A DNA stretch of 64,000 nt from Otatea glauca. Lineage: Eukaryota > Streptophyta > Magnoliopsida > Poales > Poaceae. The notes beneath the pieces are model-generated. The model searched no databases. It was given only the letters and a program-made list of their open reading frames with translations, and was not told the DNA's origin. Below, piece after piece: positions 33,978-46,004 of this stretch; position 1 is the stretch's first letter, and each line of letters opens with the position of its first letter. The stretch covers positions 30,601,410-30,665,409 of the forward strand of contig CM070726.1 of assembly GCA_036346275.1 (NCBI GenBank). The letters run 5' to 3'. The translations under genes and the position numbers were made by a program.

Positions 33978-34768
33978 CACGGTAGGAGGAAGAGGAAAAG
34001 ACTGCGTAACGATATGGACCGGTCAGAGGTAGTCAGTAAGGACATGTATAGGCTGGGGGACTTTGACGATGTCACTATCAAGAACCGGTGCTCCGAGTGT
34101 CATGAGTACAAAAACACTAAAACGAAGCACAAGAACAAGGATGGCCAATCTAGAAGAGTTGGGTGATGCCGCTCCCGTACCCAACATGACGTGTCTTACA
34201 CCGCTTAGGTTGATCTTTGTGGCATTTACTTGATTGCATATTTGTTTTATTTCGTTCACTTGATTGTATTTTCTGCATTGCTTTGTTGGCAATAGTTATA
34301 GTTTTATTACTTGCAATTAATGGAGTCATACGTCATCAAGGACTAACAAATTTGTTTCTTCCACTGTAGGATGCCTCCACACCGCACACACCTGATTGCC
34401 GACGAGGGTGTGGTAGGACTTAAGCCCTACGTCGGTGGGCTTGCATTGCACCAGTTCGGGAAAGACAAAGAAGGGTGGCGTGACAACACACTAAGCCTTG
34501 CCAAATGTGGTGGTGTGGCGAAACTGTTTGGCCACGCCATGGAGACCAACGTGACTAGACATAGCCCCTTCCTGGGCCACGCATGCCGTCCACGCTGGCT
34601 GAGAAGGTAAATAAGGGCTTGAGTGGTAGCTTTGGCCATGCTAGGGACTCTGCGTGACCATATGTTCTAGCGTGGCCAAAGTGGTCAGAATTGAAAATAA
34701 AGTTAGGGGGTTTAACTTTAAAATACTATTAAAAAAAGGATTAAATAAAAAAATTCACTACTAGACAC

Positions 34769-35588
34769 TCTATGACTATAAATGAAAATGATTTCACTAT
34801 AGCAAGTAGTCTTCTTTGCTGAGGGAGAAAGGCTTGTAGGGCTCACGATGCTCAGTCACTAGCCACACTCAAGCCTCACATTACATGGTAGTCATTCTAG
34901 TCTCTAGGGCAAAACGGTCCTAGTTGTGCATTTGGAGCCTTGGGGGTGAAGACATAAAAATTTTATTTTATTTTTTGAAATTAAGAGATGAAAATTTATA
35001 AAGAGTGAAACAAAGGTTTTATTAGGGGAAACCAGAACACTTTCCCTAGTTGTTTTTAAGAAGAACAGTCTTCTAAGTTGATACAACATTTTATAAACTT
35101 TTATATAGTGTTGAATATGTCTTTAATCTTGAAATGTTTGTCCTACGTTGGAATAAGATGCCTGACTTTATTAATTGCGAACTAAAAATCTCTCGTCGAT
35201 CCATCTAGGTCAAACGGCATATCTCAATGTCATTTTTGTCATGAGATATAGACCACTACTAATTGACATGATAATTGATTGATCATTTTCATGAAAGTTA
35301 ATATTCTTTATTAAATTAACGGTAAATTGGTGACCGTCCATTTTCTATGGCACAGGCATAAGAAGAAAGTACTCATTGTTTACCATCCAAAATGCATGAT
35401 CGAGGACACATGGTTGGGTGGGCATTGATTATCGTTTTGCATCACATGTAGGGGTGAGGTCCAATTCGAAAGTAGCCATCGTATTTAAGCCAAGACAGAA
35501 CCTATGAACGTATGCTAATCTCGTAAGCGTGTTTGGATGTCTCGTGAATGTGACCCCCGACAGCGCACATCCGCTTATTTACGGTCTA
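34769..35588. other. intergenic, nothing recognised
   Basis: No gene motif or repeat terminus identified. Confidence 0.5.
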
Positions 35589-35861
35589 CTCTCTCTACAT
35601 CTAATTTTATGGAGTATGAGGATGTATTTTTTGAATGGTTTAATTTATAAATATATGATATATTTTATGTTGTAATATAATTTAGTGGGACGTTCTCTTT
35701 ATGCTCCTAATGAATATGCAGATTTACTTGATAATTTCTATATGCATTATTGAATACGGTGTTTAGAGATAATAATTAGAGATAGTCTAGTCATTTTTAA
35801 TATATTATTGATCTATTGCTAAAAGAAAATATGTTATATATACAAACTTAGACGTAGAGAA
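35589..35861. mobile_element. Stowaway-like MITE, inverse relative of 38443-38648
   Basis: TA lies at both borders (35587-35588, 35862-35863). The ends ctctctctacatctaatttt and (inverted) ttctctacgtctaagttt pair. The right half (gaatac.gtgtttagagataa, 'gagatagtctagtcattttt') is the reverse complement of the body of the MITE in the SULTR1 leader intron. Confidence 0.7.
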
Positions 35862-36890
35862 TATATTCACATATGATATGCTACGGTGATGAATCGAGAT
35901 ACCAATAGGCGAGTCATGAAAGTCAATGCGAGAATCTGGTTATAAATCGGCATGGAGGGCGCCGATCGCTTGAGAATAACGCGCGTAGTCTTTTTTTAGG
36001 GGCGCATGTAGTTCTTTACTCAGATAAAATAGTTGCACTATTCTCGACTGAGATTTCAGATTTTAAAGGGGCTGAGATTTCAGATCTCTGTGGAATAAAT
36101 TTTTTGAATTTTTTTTCAAATTATTATAGTATTTTCGGTAAAACTAAGTGAAATTTCGGTAAATTTTACCGAGATTTTGGCTTTTTGACCGAAATTGTTA
36201 GAAATTGGACCAGTTTGATGTTTTTAGGACTGGATTTCACTATAATTTTTTTTGTAAAGAATTGTAATACCTTCTATAAGAAATACATATGGAAATTTTG
36301 CAAAAATAAAAATACATATACAAATTAATAGATCTTTGATTTATAGTGTCATGAACAATCATGTGTAGCTTGTGTGGCTTGGATACTCATCCATCCAATG
36401 ATAACCCAAGGTTGGTTACTACTTACTATGTGCAATTACAAGGAGGGTGATGCAAATTTGATACGGAGGTGATGACACAACTGAATTAACATAAGTTGGT
36501 ATAGATTCTTTTTTGTTTCTTTTCTGCATGGAATTTGGAAGCTGATAATAGATCAAGTTTGATAATAGGATAAGTGCTAAGCTTTTTGTGCAGTACAATC
36601 ATGTCGATGAAATTCTGGATGATTTTTTTATAGTCAGATGAAATTTCACACATAATCTCAAAGCCTGAAGGGAGAATTGGGAAAAGCAAATGGCCGATTG
36701 ATATGCATGGAAGAGTTAGTGCTCTGCCTCCCAAGCTTCCAGCTAATTCATAAAATCAATCTAACAAGTGTTTATTTCACACAGGAGCATAAGAGGGAAA
36801 TTGAACATCATAAGCATGACAATCAAATGAATAGCAATGCCCTCGGTCGGTGCATTAACAGCGGCTGAGCTGGGTGCAGTTAGCAATTTG
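35862..36890. other. intergenic upstream of the sulfate transporter, with an hAT-family fragment
   Basis: At 36035-36260 'gagatttcagatttt', 'tcggtaaattttaccgagat' and 'ttttgaccgaaatt' words match the termini of hAT-like elements A and B, so a fragment of that family is present. The rest shows nothing recognisable. Confidence 0.5.
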
Positions 36891-37180
36891 CGGGCCGTCT
36901 CCCCATCAGGTTCAGATGAATGAATGGGGACTGGTTCACATCTCCTCTAAACGGCTCCGCACCGGCAAGCTACGGTCCAACCAATCCTGGCCCACATGTC
37001 ATTTTCCGTTCCACGGTCAAATCCCTCCGTGTCTTCCCTCGCGACCGCTCGTGTCTTGCTGCCCCATCCCACCGTGCACCCGTAGACCCGGACCACCGTT
37101 GACCCGCTGCCGCGTCCCCACCTGCCAGGGTCAAGCTCCCCCGAGGACTTCCCGGAGCACAGGCATTTCCCACGTCACCG

Positions 37181-37188
37181 TGACGTCA
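37181..37188. promoter_or_regulatory. TGACGTCA bZIP palindrome in the SULTR1 promoter
   Basis: A perfect TGACGTCA palindrome overlaps a neighbouring CACGTCA. It lies ~50 bp upstream of a TATA-like gtgtataatt at ~37232. bZIP (TGA/C-group) factors bind such sites. Use here is inferred. Confidence 0.45.
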
Positions 37189-37231
37189 TGTCGCCGTGTC
37201 CTTTGCCCCCGTCTGTGTCCTCGTGTGTGTG

Positions 37232-37390
37232 TGTGTATAATTGCAGAGATCAGTTCCTCGCCTTGCTGGTCTGTGTTCGTTCGGGTTAATTCTTTCTTGT
37301 TTGGGGGAGAAGGAATGCGGCGTTCTTGTAGTGAAGCTTGACCGGCTCGATTCGCCATTGGCTGGCTCCCAGGACGACCTTCTTTGTCCG
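37232..37390 (+). promoter_or_regulatory. SULTR1 core promoter and non-coding exon 1
   Basis: A TATA-like TATAATT at ~37236 follows a GT run. The sequence to 37390 is leader-like and ends TTTGTCCG/GTAAGATT, a strong 5' splice site. The matching 3' splice site is TTTTCACAG at ~40409 (or TTATTTCAG at 40430), giving a ~3-kb leader intron before the ATG at 40440. The exon is inferred from sequence only. Confidence 0.5.
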
Positions 37391-37904
37391 GTAAGATTCG
37401 TGCCTTAGTTTTCCCATTCTTAACCGCATGCATGGCGTGCACAAGGATTTATTAATTCTTTCAGGCTCAGTTGTTCTCTTGTTGCCATTTGGGTTTCTGT
37501 GCAGATTGTGTGTGATACTGTGATGTAATTTGGCTTTCTTGATTGTACTCTGCTGTTTCTTTTGCTCCTTTCCACGAGTTGTAGGATCATAGCATGGATA
37601 GTTGGATTTTCTTCTGAGGAATCTTTTTCTAGGGAATTTTATACATTTTTGTTTCGGTTATGGTTATATTTTGACGGTTTCCGGGCTGGCGTGCTTAGTT
37701 TTGTCCCCATTAGTTTCTTTTTGGAGAAATCAATAAAAATCTTGCATCGTCCATTTACGAGAAACCGGCGATCTCCTGCCTCATCTATCTGCTTATGTGT
37801 CACGATTTTTTTCCCGAAGAACGTGTCATTAACTGGTGTTTATAGTTGATGATGTATGTCATAGAATTTTATTAATCTGCGCTTTCATTTGCATTGTATA
37901 ACCT

Positions 37905-40260
37905 GTGAGGAAGTGTTCTTGATTCTGCCCCAACCTTTTCGCAGCTTCAAAAGTTATCCTACTAAATAATATGGTTAGGTTGTCTGAAAAAAAAATGTGG
38001 TACGAGATGTTCTTATTGCTGTCAACCATGCAAGTAGGAACAATGAGCAAGCAAACCTGATCAAATAACCAGAGTAAGCGGCCATTGTTGTGTAGTGTAT
38101 AGATACGTTCTCTTGAATTGCACACAACTGCCTCGAGTTATCTCCCTGCTTTGATTTTGGGTAATTTTATAGAATTATTGAGGCACAATGTCGACACGAC
38201 ATTGCTCTTATCATATGCTGATCTGTTAGCATTGATTCAGATTCCAAGAGGACTAAGAGAATTCGTCAATCTTGTTGCACCAATTATTGCTGATTGACTA
38301 AGCCTGCTTAGGCCTTTCAGACTGAAAACGGAAAACTTGTGTGCTTATCAGAAACAACACTCTTAGCATTTTATTAATTGTTCGTCCTGAATGAAACTAT
38401 TGAAGTTTCTTGACACTTACAGTTTTTCCTTCATAAGTAGTACTCCCCGTCCAAGTTTATAGGATGTATTTTCTCTTGGCTTACGGGCCAAGAAGATATT
38501 AAAAATGACTAGACTATCTCTAATTATTATCTCTAACCACTATATTCAATGCATACATAGTAATGGATATAAAGTAAAGCTGAATATTTATTAGGGGTAT
38601 ATAGGAAACATCACAATAATTTTGCATTAGAATATGAAATACACCCTATATTTTCCTGCTCATTTGACTTGAAGCGCCATTAGCACGAGCTGTAGCAAAG
38701 TGTTTTTGATTCTGTCCCCAACCTAAACTGCCGGAAGATTTCTGCCTTATCGTAACTTCAAAAGTTATCCTACTAAAAAAATTACTAGTTAGGTCATCTG
38801 AAAAATAACATGATAAGACATCTTCTTATGAATGCCTACCCATGCAAGGAGGAACGGTGAGCAATTGATCATTGTCTGATAACCAGATTAAGAGACCACA
38901 ATTGTTTGGCTTTGCCATTTTCAAAAAAGAGAGACCACAATTGTGTAGTGTGTAAAACTATGGATAAGAAGGCTGTTCTCTTGACTAGCACATAATTGCC
39001 CCTACTTATCTGTCTGCTTTGATTTTGGAGTATTGTATAGAAGTATGGGGTCACATCTATTGTCGTGAATGTTGGAGAATTTCAGGCCAGACAACAAATT
39101 TGACTCAATAATACTCTTATCAATTGCTGATCTATTAGCATTGGTTCAGGATTCCAAGAGAATTATCCAATCTTTCTGCACCAATTATTCTTGATTGAAT
39201 ATGTTTGCTTGGGCTTTCAGACCGAAAACGGAAACCCTTGTGCTCATCTGAAACAGCACTCTAACTTATTATCTGTTGCTCATACTATTTTTTTAGAACA
39301 CACAAAAGAGTTGACTACTGCTCATACAGTCATACTGAACGTAACACTACAACTGAAGTTTGTTGACACGTTCTCCCTGCAATGTTTATAGCACGGATAA
39401 TAGATAAGTAGCTGACAACTGAGAGAAAAGGATGGTTGTTATATGAGAGTTGAGAAATTTTACAGTGTATTATACTGGTAGTATATGATAGGTGGTAGAA
39501 ATCAGATCTACCTGTTGATTTGTTAAGAGTATTTCTACTAATCTACTACCAGAGGAAATATAAATAAATACTAGTTAATATGATCTATAGGATCGAAAAG
39601 AATGAACGGGTCATATTGAATTTAGTGTACCGTGAAAGAGCTCATAAGAGTTTTGTGGTAAAAGTCATGCTTCCTTTTTCTCTTAGGCTCTTAGTAGTGT
39701 TTAGTTTGAAAGCATATACTGTTCTTTATTTTCCAGCTCATCTCACTTGAAGAGCTATTAAAATAAAATTGATTATTTTTTTGAAAAGTCGAGTAAAATT
39801 GATTCAGTCTTGATCCTGAGCTGCACATCCATTGGCATTGATACAGGATTCATGGAGATATAAATGATTTTTTCACCAACATTTATTGGATTTTTTAATA
39901 ATAAACCTTCAACCATTTTTAATTCAATATATTTGCTTACTAGCCTTTCAAACTGAAGGCTTTAAGCTCATCAAGAATAACTAGGATAACTTATCATTCA
40001 CTATTCATACTAAATGTGGAAACACTGTTAGGTTTGTTGATATTGTCCAACTTATTTTAGTACATTTCTTAATAAAATAAGTAGTGGGCATCTAAAAAAA
40101 TATGGGTGGTTGAATCCAATATATAGGTTACCAACTGAGGATTCATGTCATACAAGAGTTCAGTTGAGAGCATTTTTGTTGGATCGACCAGCTCTGTGCA
40201 ATATAGTGGTGCTTCAACCATTGTTTGAAAGTATATAATGTTCCTTGTTTTTAAGTTAAT
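37905..40260. repeat. three diverged tandem copies within the SULTR1 leader intron
   Basis: Copies run about 37905-38690 (including a MITE), 38691-39760 and 39761-40260. Shared markers in order are 'ttgattctg.ccccaacc', 'aacttcaaaagttatcctac', 'gctttgattttgg', 'gctgatct.ttagcattg.ttcag', 'tttcagac(t/c)gaaaacggaaa' and 'ttgaaag.atata.tgttctt' (last marker in copies 2 and 3). Copy 3 is the shortest and most decayed. Non-coding. Confidence 0.75.
38443..38648. mobile_element. Stowaway-like MITE in the first leader-intron repeat
   Basis: It begins (TA)ctccccgtccaagtttatag and ends 'gaaatacaccctata', the inverse of 'tataggatgtattttc' near its left end with the outermost ~15 bp lost. Comparison with repeat copy 2 shows sequence on both sides continuing without it, which supports an insertion into copy 1. 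Confidence 0.7.
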
Positions 40261-40439
40261 TGTTCTTTGCCTTTCATTTTGAGAGGATATTGCTCCGTAT
40301 TGTGGTTTTTGTTCAGGTTTCCATTGGTGCAATTTGGGAGTACTCTCAATCTCTCACCTATAACTTCCATACTCTTCTGTTGCTAAAATTAATTCAATGG
40401 TTTTCACAGGTTAGTTAAAAGTTATTTCAGTAGCCAGAG

Positions 40440-43400
40440 ATGGTTCATCATATGTCAGATGAGGCAACAGAAAATGAAGCCAGCATCACCACACAGCCAC
40501 CCTCCTATAACCCATCTCAAGCACCGTTGGTGTACAAGGTCGGCTATCCCCCTCAAAAGAACTTGGCCAGAGAGTTTGCAGACACATTAAGGGAGACTTT
40601 CTTCCATGACAACCCACTACGCCAGTACAAGGACAAATCCGGATCGACAAAGTTCATGATGGGGTTGCAGTTCTTGTTTCCGGTCTTTGAGTGGGGAAGG
40701 AACTACAACTTCAGCAAGTTCAAAGGTGATCTGATTGCCGGATTGACCATTGCAAGTCTCTGCATTCCTCAGGTATCAAGGATGACTAGTCCACCTGTGA
40801 TTTGATTCAACTACTTAAAGTGTGCCTGACATTGAATCTTGAACTCTGATAGGATATTGGCTATTCGAAGCTTGCTAATTTGGATCCACAGTATGGGTTA
40901 TGTGAGTTTCCCCTTCCAGCTGCTGGCCACTTTGATGAAAAAATTCTTGAAGCTTCTTTTGTTGCCATTATGACTTACTTTTTGTTCGTTTGATTCAGAC
41001 TCCAGCTTCGTTCCCCCATTGATATATGCTGCAATGGGTAGCTCAAGGGATATAGCAATTGGTCCAGTTGCGGTGGTTTCTCTTTTACTAGGTTCACTAC
41101 TACAAAATGAGGCTGACCCTGTCAAAAACAAGGAGGAATACATGCACCTTGCTTTCACAGCAACTTTCTTTGCTGGTATCACTCAAGCAGCCCTAGGATT
41201 TCTGAGGTATAAACAAACATCTACCAGAAACTTGTAGATGCTGTCATGAATTACACTAAGAGTTGGTATTTTTCAGGTTAGGATTCCTCATCGAGTTCTT
41301 TTCACATGCTGCAATTGTCGGGTTCATGGGGGGAGCAGCCATAACAATTGCCCTCCAGCAGCTGAAATATGTGTTGGGTATCAGGAACTTTACAAAGAAA
41401 ACTGACATAGTTTCTGTTATGGACTCTGTTTGGAGTTCAGTTCATCATGGGGTACTTATCATGTACTTAACATAATCTGATGAAAATATTACTATCTAGC
41501 TGAGTTCTATAAAGAACTGACAAGGAGTTCTGTTGCATATGCAGTGGAACTGGCAGACAATTGTGATCGGCCTAGCTTTCCTATCTTTCCTTCTGTTTGC
41601 CAAGTACATCGTGAGCATCTCTTATTTTCATTGACTTTACCTTTCACCTTTAACATTTAGAATCAGTGATCTCATATAGTAGTGATGTTTGATTTACACA
41701 GGGAAAGAAGAATAAGAAATTTTTCTGGGTGCCAGCTATTGCTCCTATAACTTCAGTTATTCTGGCAACCTTTTTTGTGTACATTACTCGTGCTGACAAG
41801 CAAGGTGTTCAGATAGTAAGTATAAGTCAGTATTATGAAGTCTCAGTTCATATAGATCATGTATTGTTTGTCATGGATGAAAATTTTGTTGGTGCTTGAT
41901 CATAACAGGTGAACCACATCAAGAAGGGCATCAATCCATCATCAGCACACAAGATTTACTTCACTGGTCCATTCGTTGCAAAAGGCTTCAAGATTGGTGT
42001 CGTTTGTGGCATGATTGGTTTGACAGTATGTACATGACATAAGCATATCTCGTTTTGTGAGTCATGTGCATTTTCAAACATCTCACCAATCTTTTTGTGT
42101 GAATACCAATATCAGGAAGCTGTGGCAATTGGAAGGACGTTTGCTGCTATGAAGGACTACCAGTTGGATGGAAATAAGGAGATGGTAGCACTTGGAACGA
42201 TGAATGTAGTAGGCTCAATGACATCTTGCTATATCGCGACAGGTAGCTCAATCAATTTTTCTGAACAGAGTTCACAGTGTATCATCTCAACATTCAGTGC
42301 TGAAATCCATCCACTGCATTTCTTTCAGGTTCTTTCTCGCGTTCAGCAGTCAATTTCATGGCTGGCTGCCAAACACCAGTATCCAATGTGATTATGTCAG
42401 TGGTTGTGCTTCTCACCTTGTTGGTAATCACTCCACTATTCAAATATACACCAAATGCAATCCTAGGGTCGATCATTATTTCTGCTGTGATCGGCCTTGT
42501 GGACTATGAAGCAGCAATTCTCATTTGGAAAGTCGACAAATTGGACTTCATTGCTTGCATGGGAGCATTTTTCGGTGTTGTTTTCGCATCCGTTGAGATA
42601 GGTCTCTTGATTGCTGTAAGGACCAAGCCTAGCTTTGATGCAAAAAAAAAAAAATTAACTGTTCAAGTATTTTTATAGAGATAAATGGAACTTACCTGCT
42701 GTTTTCCAATGTTAACAGGTGTCAATCTCATTTGCTAAAATACTTCTTCAAGTAACAAGGCCAAGGACTGCGCTACTTGGAAATCTTCCAGGCACCATAA
42801 TATACAGGAACACTGATCAGTATCCAGAAGCAAGACATGTTCCCGGGGTGGTAATAGTAAGAGTTGATTCTGCTATCTATTTCTCCAACTCTAATTATGT
42901 CCGGGAGAGGTACAGACTATAAATTTATTAATGTTGCATTTATAATTGGAGTAATAGTGGAATACACATGAACTCAGCCTCGTAGGACTGGTATCTGGTG
43001 CTCGATCCATTGCAGAATTCTTAGGTGGTTGACAGATGAAGAGGACAAAGCCAAGGCAGAGGGACTGCCTAAAATCAATTTCTTGGTCGTAGAAATGTCG
43101 CGTAAGTAGAATTATTGGTGATCTGATATCATTCAAATTTTTTAAAATTATTGTACTGATGCAAACCAATGAAATATATTCTTGCAGCGGTTATAGATAT
43201 CGATACAAGTGGTATCCATGCTCTTGAAGATCTATACAAGAATCTTCAGAAGAGAGAGATTCAGGTACATGCACTGAAACTAAAATTATATCATCACTGT
43301 TATGTGGAATTGTTATGACCCAATCAAAACATTCAGAGAACTTGTCCAATTGGAATAGGTTGAGTAATTGCTAATAATACAAAGGAATACATTTGTAGTA

Positions 43401-43716
43401 AGATAATAAAACATCCTATGAAAGGAATGTGAGCATGTAAAATACCAGTTACAACCACTTGAGAAAGAATTGTTTGCAGACACGAGAATTACTTTTCTTT
43501 TACATTACATTACTCATAAGCTAGAATTTTTCTGGATCAATGATTATTATAGATATATTGTGTATTTGGCAGCTCATACTTGCAAATCCTGGCTCTGTCG
43601 TTATCGAAAAGCTCCATGCATCAAAGCTCACCGAGCACATAGGAAGCAGCAACATTTTCCTCACAGTTTCTGACGCTGTGCGTTTCTGCACTACAAAGTC
43701 GATGCAAGAACCCTGA
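40440..43716 (+). CDS. SULTR1: group 1 high-affinity sulfate transporter (SLC26/SULTR family), 13 coding exons
   Basis: Exons: 40440-40772, 40853-40901, 40999-41206, 41277-41451, 41545-41610, 41702-41815, 41909-42025, 42116-42242, 42329-42615, 42719-42909, 43016-43101, 43188-43264 and 43573-43716. All have GT-AG borders and consistent phases; 1974 nt encode 657 aa. It is a plasma-membrane H+/sulfate symporter by family. A cytosolic N-terminus (~75 aa) is followed by the sulfate-transporter core with ~10-12 membrane helices. The core holds GDLIAGLTIASLCIPQ, DIGYSKLANLDPQYGLYSSF, GSSRDIAIGPVAVVSLLLGS and EAVAIGRTFAAMKDYQ. The C-terminal STAS domain (about residue 520 on) contains IDIDTSGIHALEDLYKNLQK. 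N-terminal wording (KVGYPPQKNL, ETFFHDNPLRQYKD) fits SULTR group 1. No stop, frameshift or missing splice site is seen. The long leader intron may affect expression. Confidence 0.95.
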
Positions 43717-44284
43717 AGCAAAATGGATATGACAGAAATGGTATTCTAGTATATGCGTATCATCTACCAATGATATAAAGTGTAGATGCATAGGCAAAGC
43801 AGCAGCTAGCTTCCGCAAAAATCTGGTGATAGTGTTGCAAATAGTTGTAGTTTTGATTTTGTGGACTCTCATTACAGGTAAGGTGAAAAGGTTTGCTGTA
43901 TACTAAAATGCTGTAACAGTGTGAACAATGTACAAACTGTAGAAACATAGAATAAGCTCGGGAAGGCATCAGGTAGGGCACTCCCTCCCCAGAGTCATCT
44001 CCCGTTTTTGAAAGGAAAGAAGAATTACTGAGTGCTCCGCTAGTTGATTTTTAATTTTATTTCTTTATTTACTTTGATTAAGCATATGTTCTTTTGTGCA
44101 TTTTTTAGTATAACAAATGGGGTCATTTTACGAAGAAGTAATCGATTCACCCCTTTTCTTCTAAGAAAAAGGTTCACAGTCCTTTTTGCTTGAGAAAGTG
44201 GCCGGTGAGCTAGTTAACACCCCTTTTCTTCTGATTAGGCAGTAGTTAATCTTTTAACAGCAGCATTGCGGCTCACTACCATGT
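43717..44284 (+). other. SULTR1 3' UTR and flank
   Basis: Non-coding sequence after the TGA. The 3' end cannot be placed with certainty. Nothing else is recognised before the MATH-BTB pseudogene. Confidence 0.5.
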
Positions 44285-44798
44285 GTCCCTAGCTTCCCAG
44301 GACCTCGGCAAAAAGAGAGGGACAAGCCACCTTGAGCTCCTTAATTGCACCCCTCGGTTGCCACCAGAGCCGCCAACACACCAGGAGAGGCGATGTAGTC
44401 CATGCAGAAAGCCTTCAGCTGGGGGCAGTGGTGCCGGTCCGCCAGCTTCAACGTGGCCGCCGCATTCGCCACGCCGACAGTCTCGCCCATCGGCCTCATC
44501 TTCTTCAGGTCGTACCGATCCGCCGCCGCGAGCGACCATTTCTCTAAGGCCTTCTTTCAAACAATCAGTAGCCGCTTCTCTGAGTTCCGCGCTGTTTGGG
44601 GAACCACTCAGCGGGAAATCGTCGTCCTCGACAGGGGGCAACGTGTCCGTGTAGATGAAGAGCAGCACGGCCTCTAAGGCGGCCGCCCGCCGGTTTCATG
44701 TCGTGGATCCTCACGTAGCAGCCGCCGCCGCAGCCAGTGCCGGCCTCCGCCAGTGACCCAAAGAACTGAGCGCTGAAGACCGGCAACCGCATAGCGAC

Positions 44799-45302
44799 TA
44801 GGATTGGCTATCGAGACGGCTGGCTGGTGCATGCTGGTGAAAACAAAATAGGCCAGCTTGGTCTGGCTAGTTAATCTAACGAGCTGAAAAACTAGCTTAG
44901 CTTAGCTTGATAAAAAGCTCAAGCCACGTCAGTTAAGATGAGCTGAGCTATGCTATTAACGTATACATGCAACAGAAGGACTGTAGAAATAAAATCATAG
45001 CTAATTATCTAGCATACAAGTAAAACATAGGTAATTAGTTAGGAATCGATTAGCAATCCTAACAATTTTAGTCTAACCTATAATATGGTTATATGGACCT
45101 ACATTAATTTAAATATTTAGTTAATTAAAAGTCTTTCACATCAAAGGTCATCACGGTGAATATTAGTAAGCTTAGATTTAGCTTCTTGAGATACCAAGCT
45201 AGAATGACGCGAGCACAGCTCAACTCATTTATTTTATTTTATAAGTTGAGCTCAGCCAAGTTTGAGCAACTTCACCGGGTTCGAGTTTTTCTACCGGCCC
45301 TA
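44799..45302. mobile_element. hAT-like insertion in the BTB domain, 504 bp
   Basis: The ends TAGGATTGGC and (inverted) TAGGGCCGGT pair imperfectly. The octamers atagcgac (44791-44798) and atcgcgac (45303-45310) match at 7 of 8 bases, as an aged hAT target duplication. Deleting the element and one octamer restores the BTB reading frame. The interior has repeated 'agct(c/t)ag' words and no ORF of interest. Confidence 0.8.
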
Positions 45303-45482
45303 ATCGCGACCACCGCCCTATGCGCGTCGTCACGTCCGACCCTTGCTCTCTAGGAGCAGCGCGAGATGCTGGTAGCACCGTGTTGAAGCGGCTTCTGGTT
45401 GCTCCAGTCGATGACTCCTACAGAACTTGGACGGTGCAATCCACTGCGAGGTCATCAAGTACTGCGACTCCGTAGATTCTAC

Positions 45483-45810
45483 TGTTGACCCAAGAGCTCT
45501 TTTCCTCTCTCACACACGGTGGTTCTCTGATCTGGTGCGCTCACAACACACGCGAACACAAGGAGGAAGAATATACACTCACAAACTTGGTCATGCAGCA
45601 ACTGCTCACGTCGAGTTTTTTTTTGTGCTGCGCAATGACTTCCAGCTTTTCTTGATCGTTATCTTGAATAGAACAACTGAATTACAAGCAAGGCTAACAA
45701 CCTTATCTAAACTAACTCAACAAACTACCTAATTATCAAACTAACTCAGCCATATCTGAACTAACTCAACCCTGTCGCGAGTACCGGAAATAACAAGATT
45801 ATTATCATCA
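45483..45810 (-). repeat. 3' LTR of the copia element
   Basis: 328 bp. It aligns along its whole length with 50113-50433, with shared words such as 'aacttggtcatgcagcaact', 'aggctaacaaccttatctaa' and 'aataacaagattattatcat'. A purine-rich stretch (RC of 45811-45830) next to it would serve as the polypurine tract. Confidence 0.92.
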
Positions 45811-46004
45811 TTCACCTCTCTAATCTTGTCTCTTCTTCACAATTTGAAGTCCTAGCTTTGTGCACATCTCTAGGAACTTCAGATGACCGAGTGGCTTTGT
45901 CACGATGTAGCCAGCTGATCATCAGTGCACACATGATCCACTTCTATCTTCCCATGCATCTTCAACACATTCACGAATGAATCGTGTCAACGTGTTTACT
46001 TTGG

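Larger units (their letters stand above)
30262..34768 (+). mobile_element. Mutator-like element (MULE) with decayed MURA
   Basis: Long imperfect TIRs pair. The left sequence (30262-30340: tttttatttaatattttt, 'taaatttaacccc', 'ctaactttattt') matches the inverse of 34680-34768. The zones just inside each end (30340-30560, 34490-34690) share many 'gtggccaaag' / 'gtgtggcgaaa' words. A MURA-type transposase relic lies between. The 9-bp duplication could not be assigned, so the borders are good to perhaps 10-20 bp. Confidence 0.8.

Noticed and set aside
36897..36901. GTCTC/GAGAC as a sulfur-responsive (SURE) core upstream of SULTR1
   Set aside because: A five-base word is expected by chance in this length of sequence, and there is one copy with no conserved context.
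36874..37341. 155-codon plus-strand frame
   Set aside because: It covers the SULTR1 promoter and leader exon, has no domain, and runs across the TATA-like site.
43470..43673. 67-codon frame overlapping the last SULTR1 intron and exon
   Set aside because: It is out of frame with the STAS coding sequence, which is supported by splice sites and motifs.
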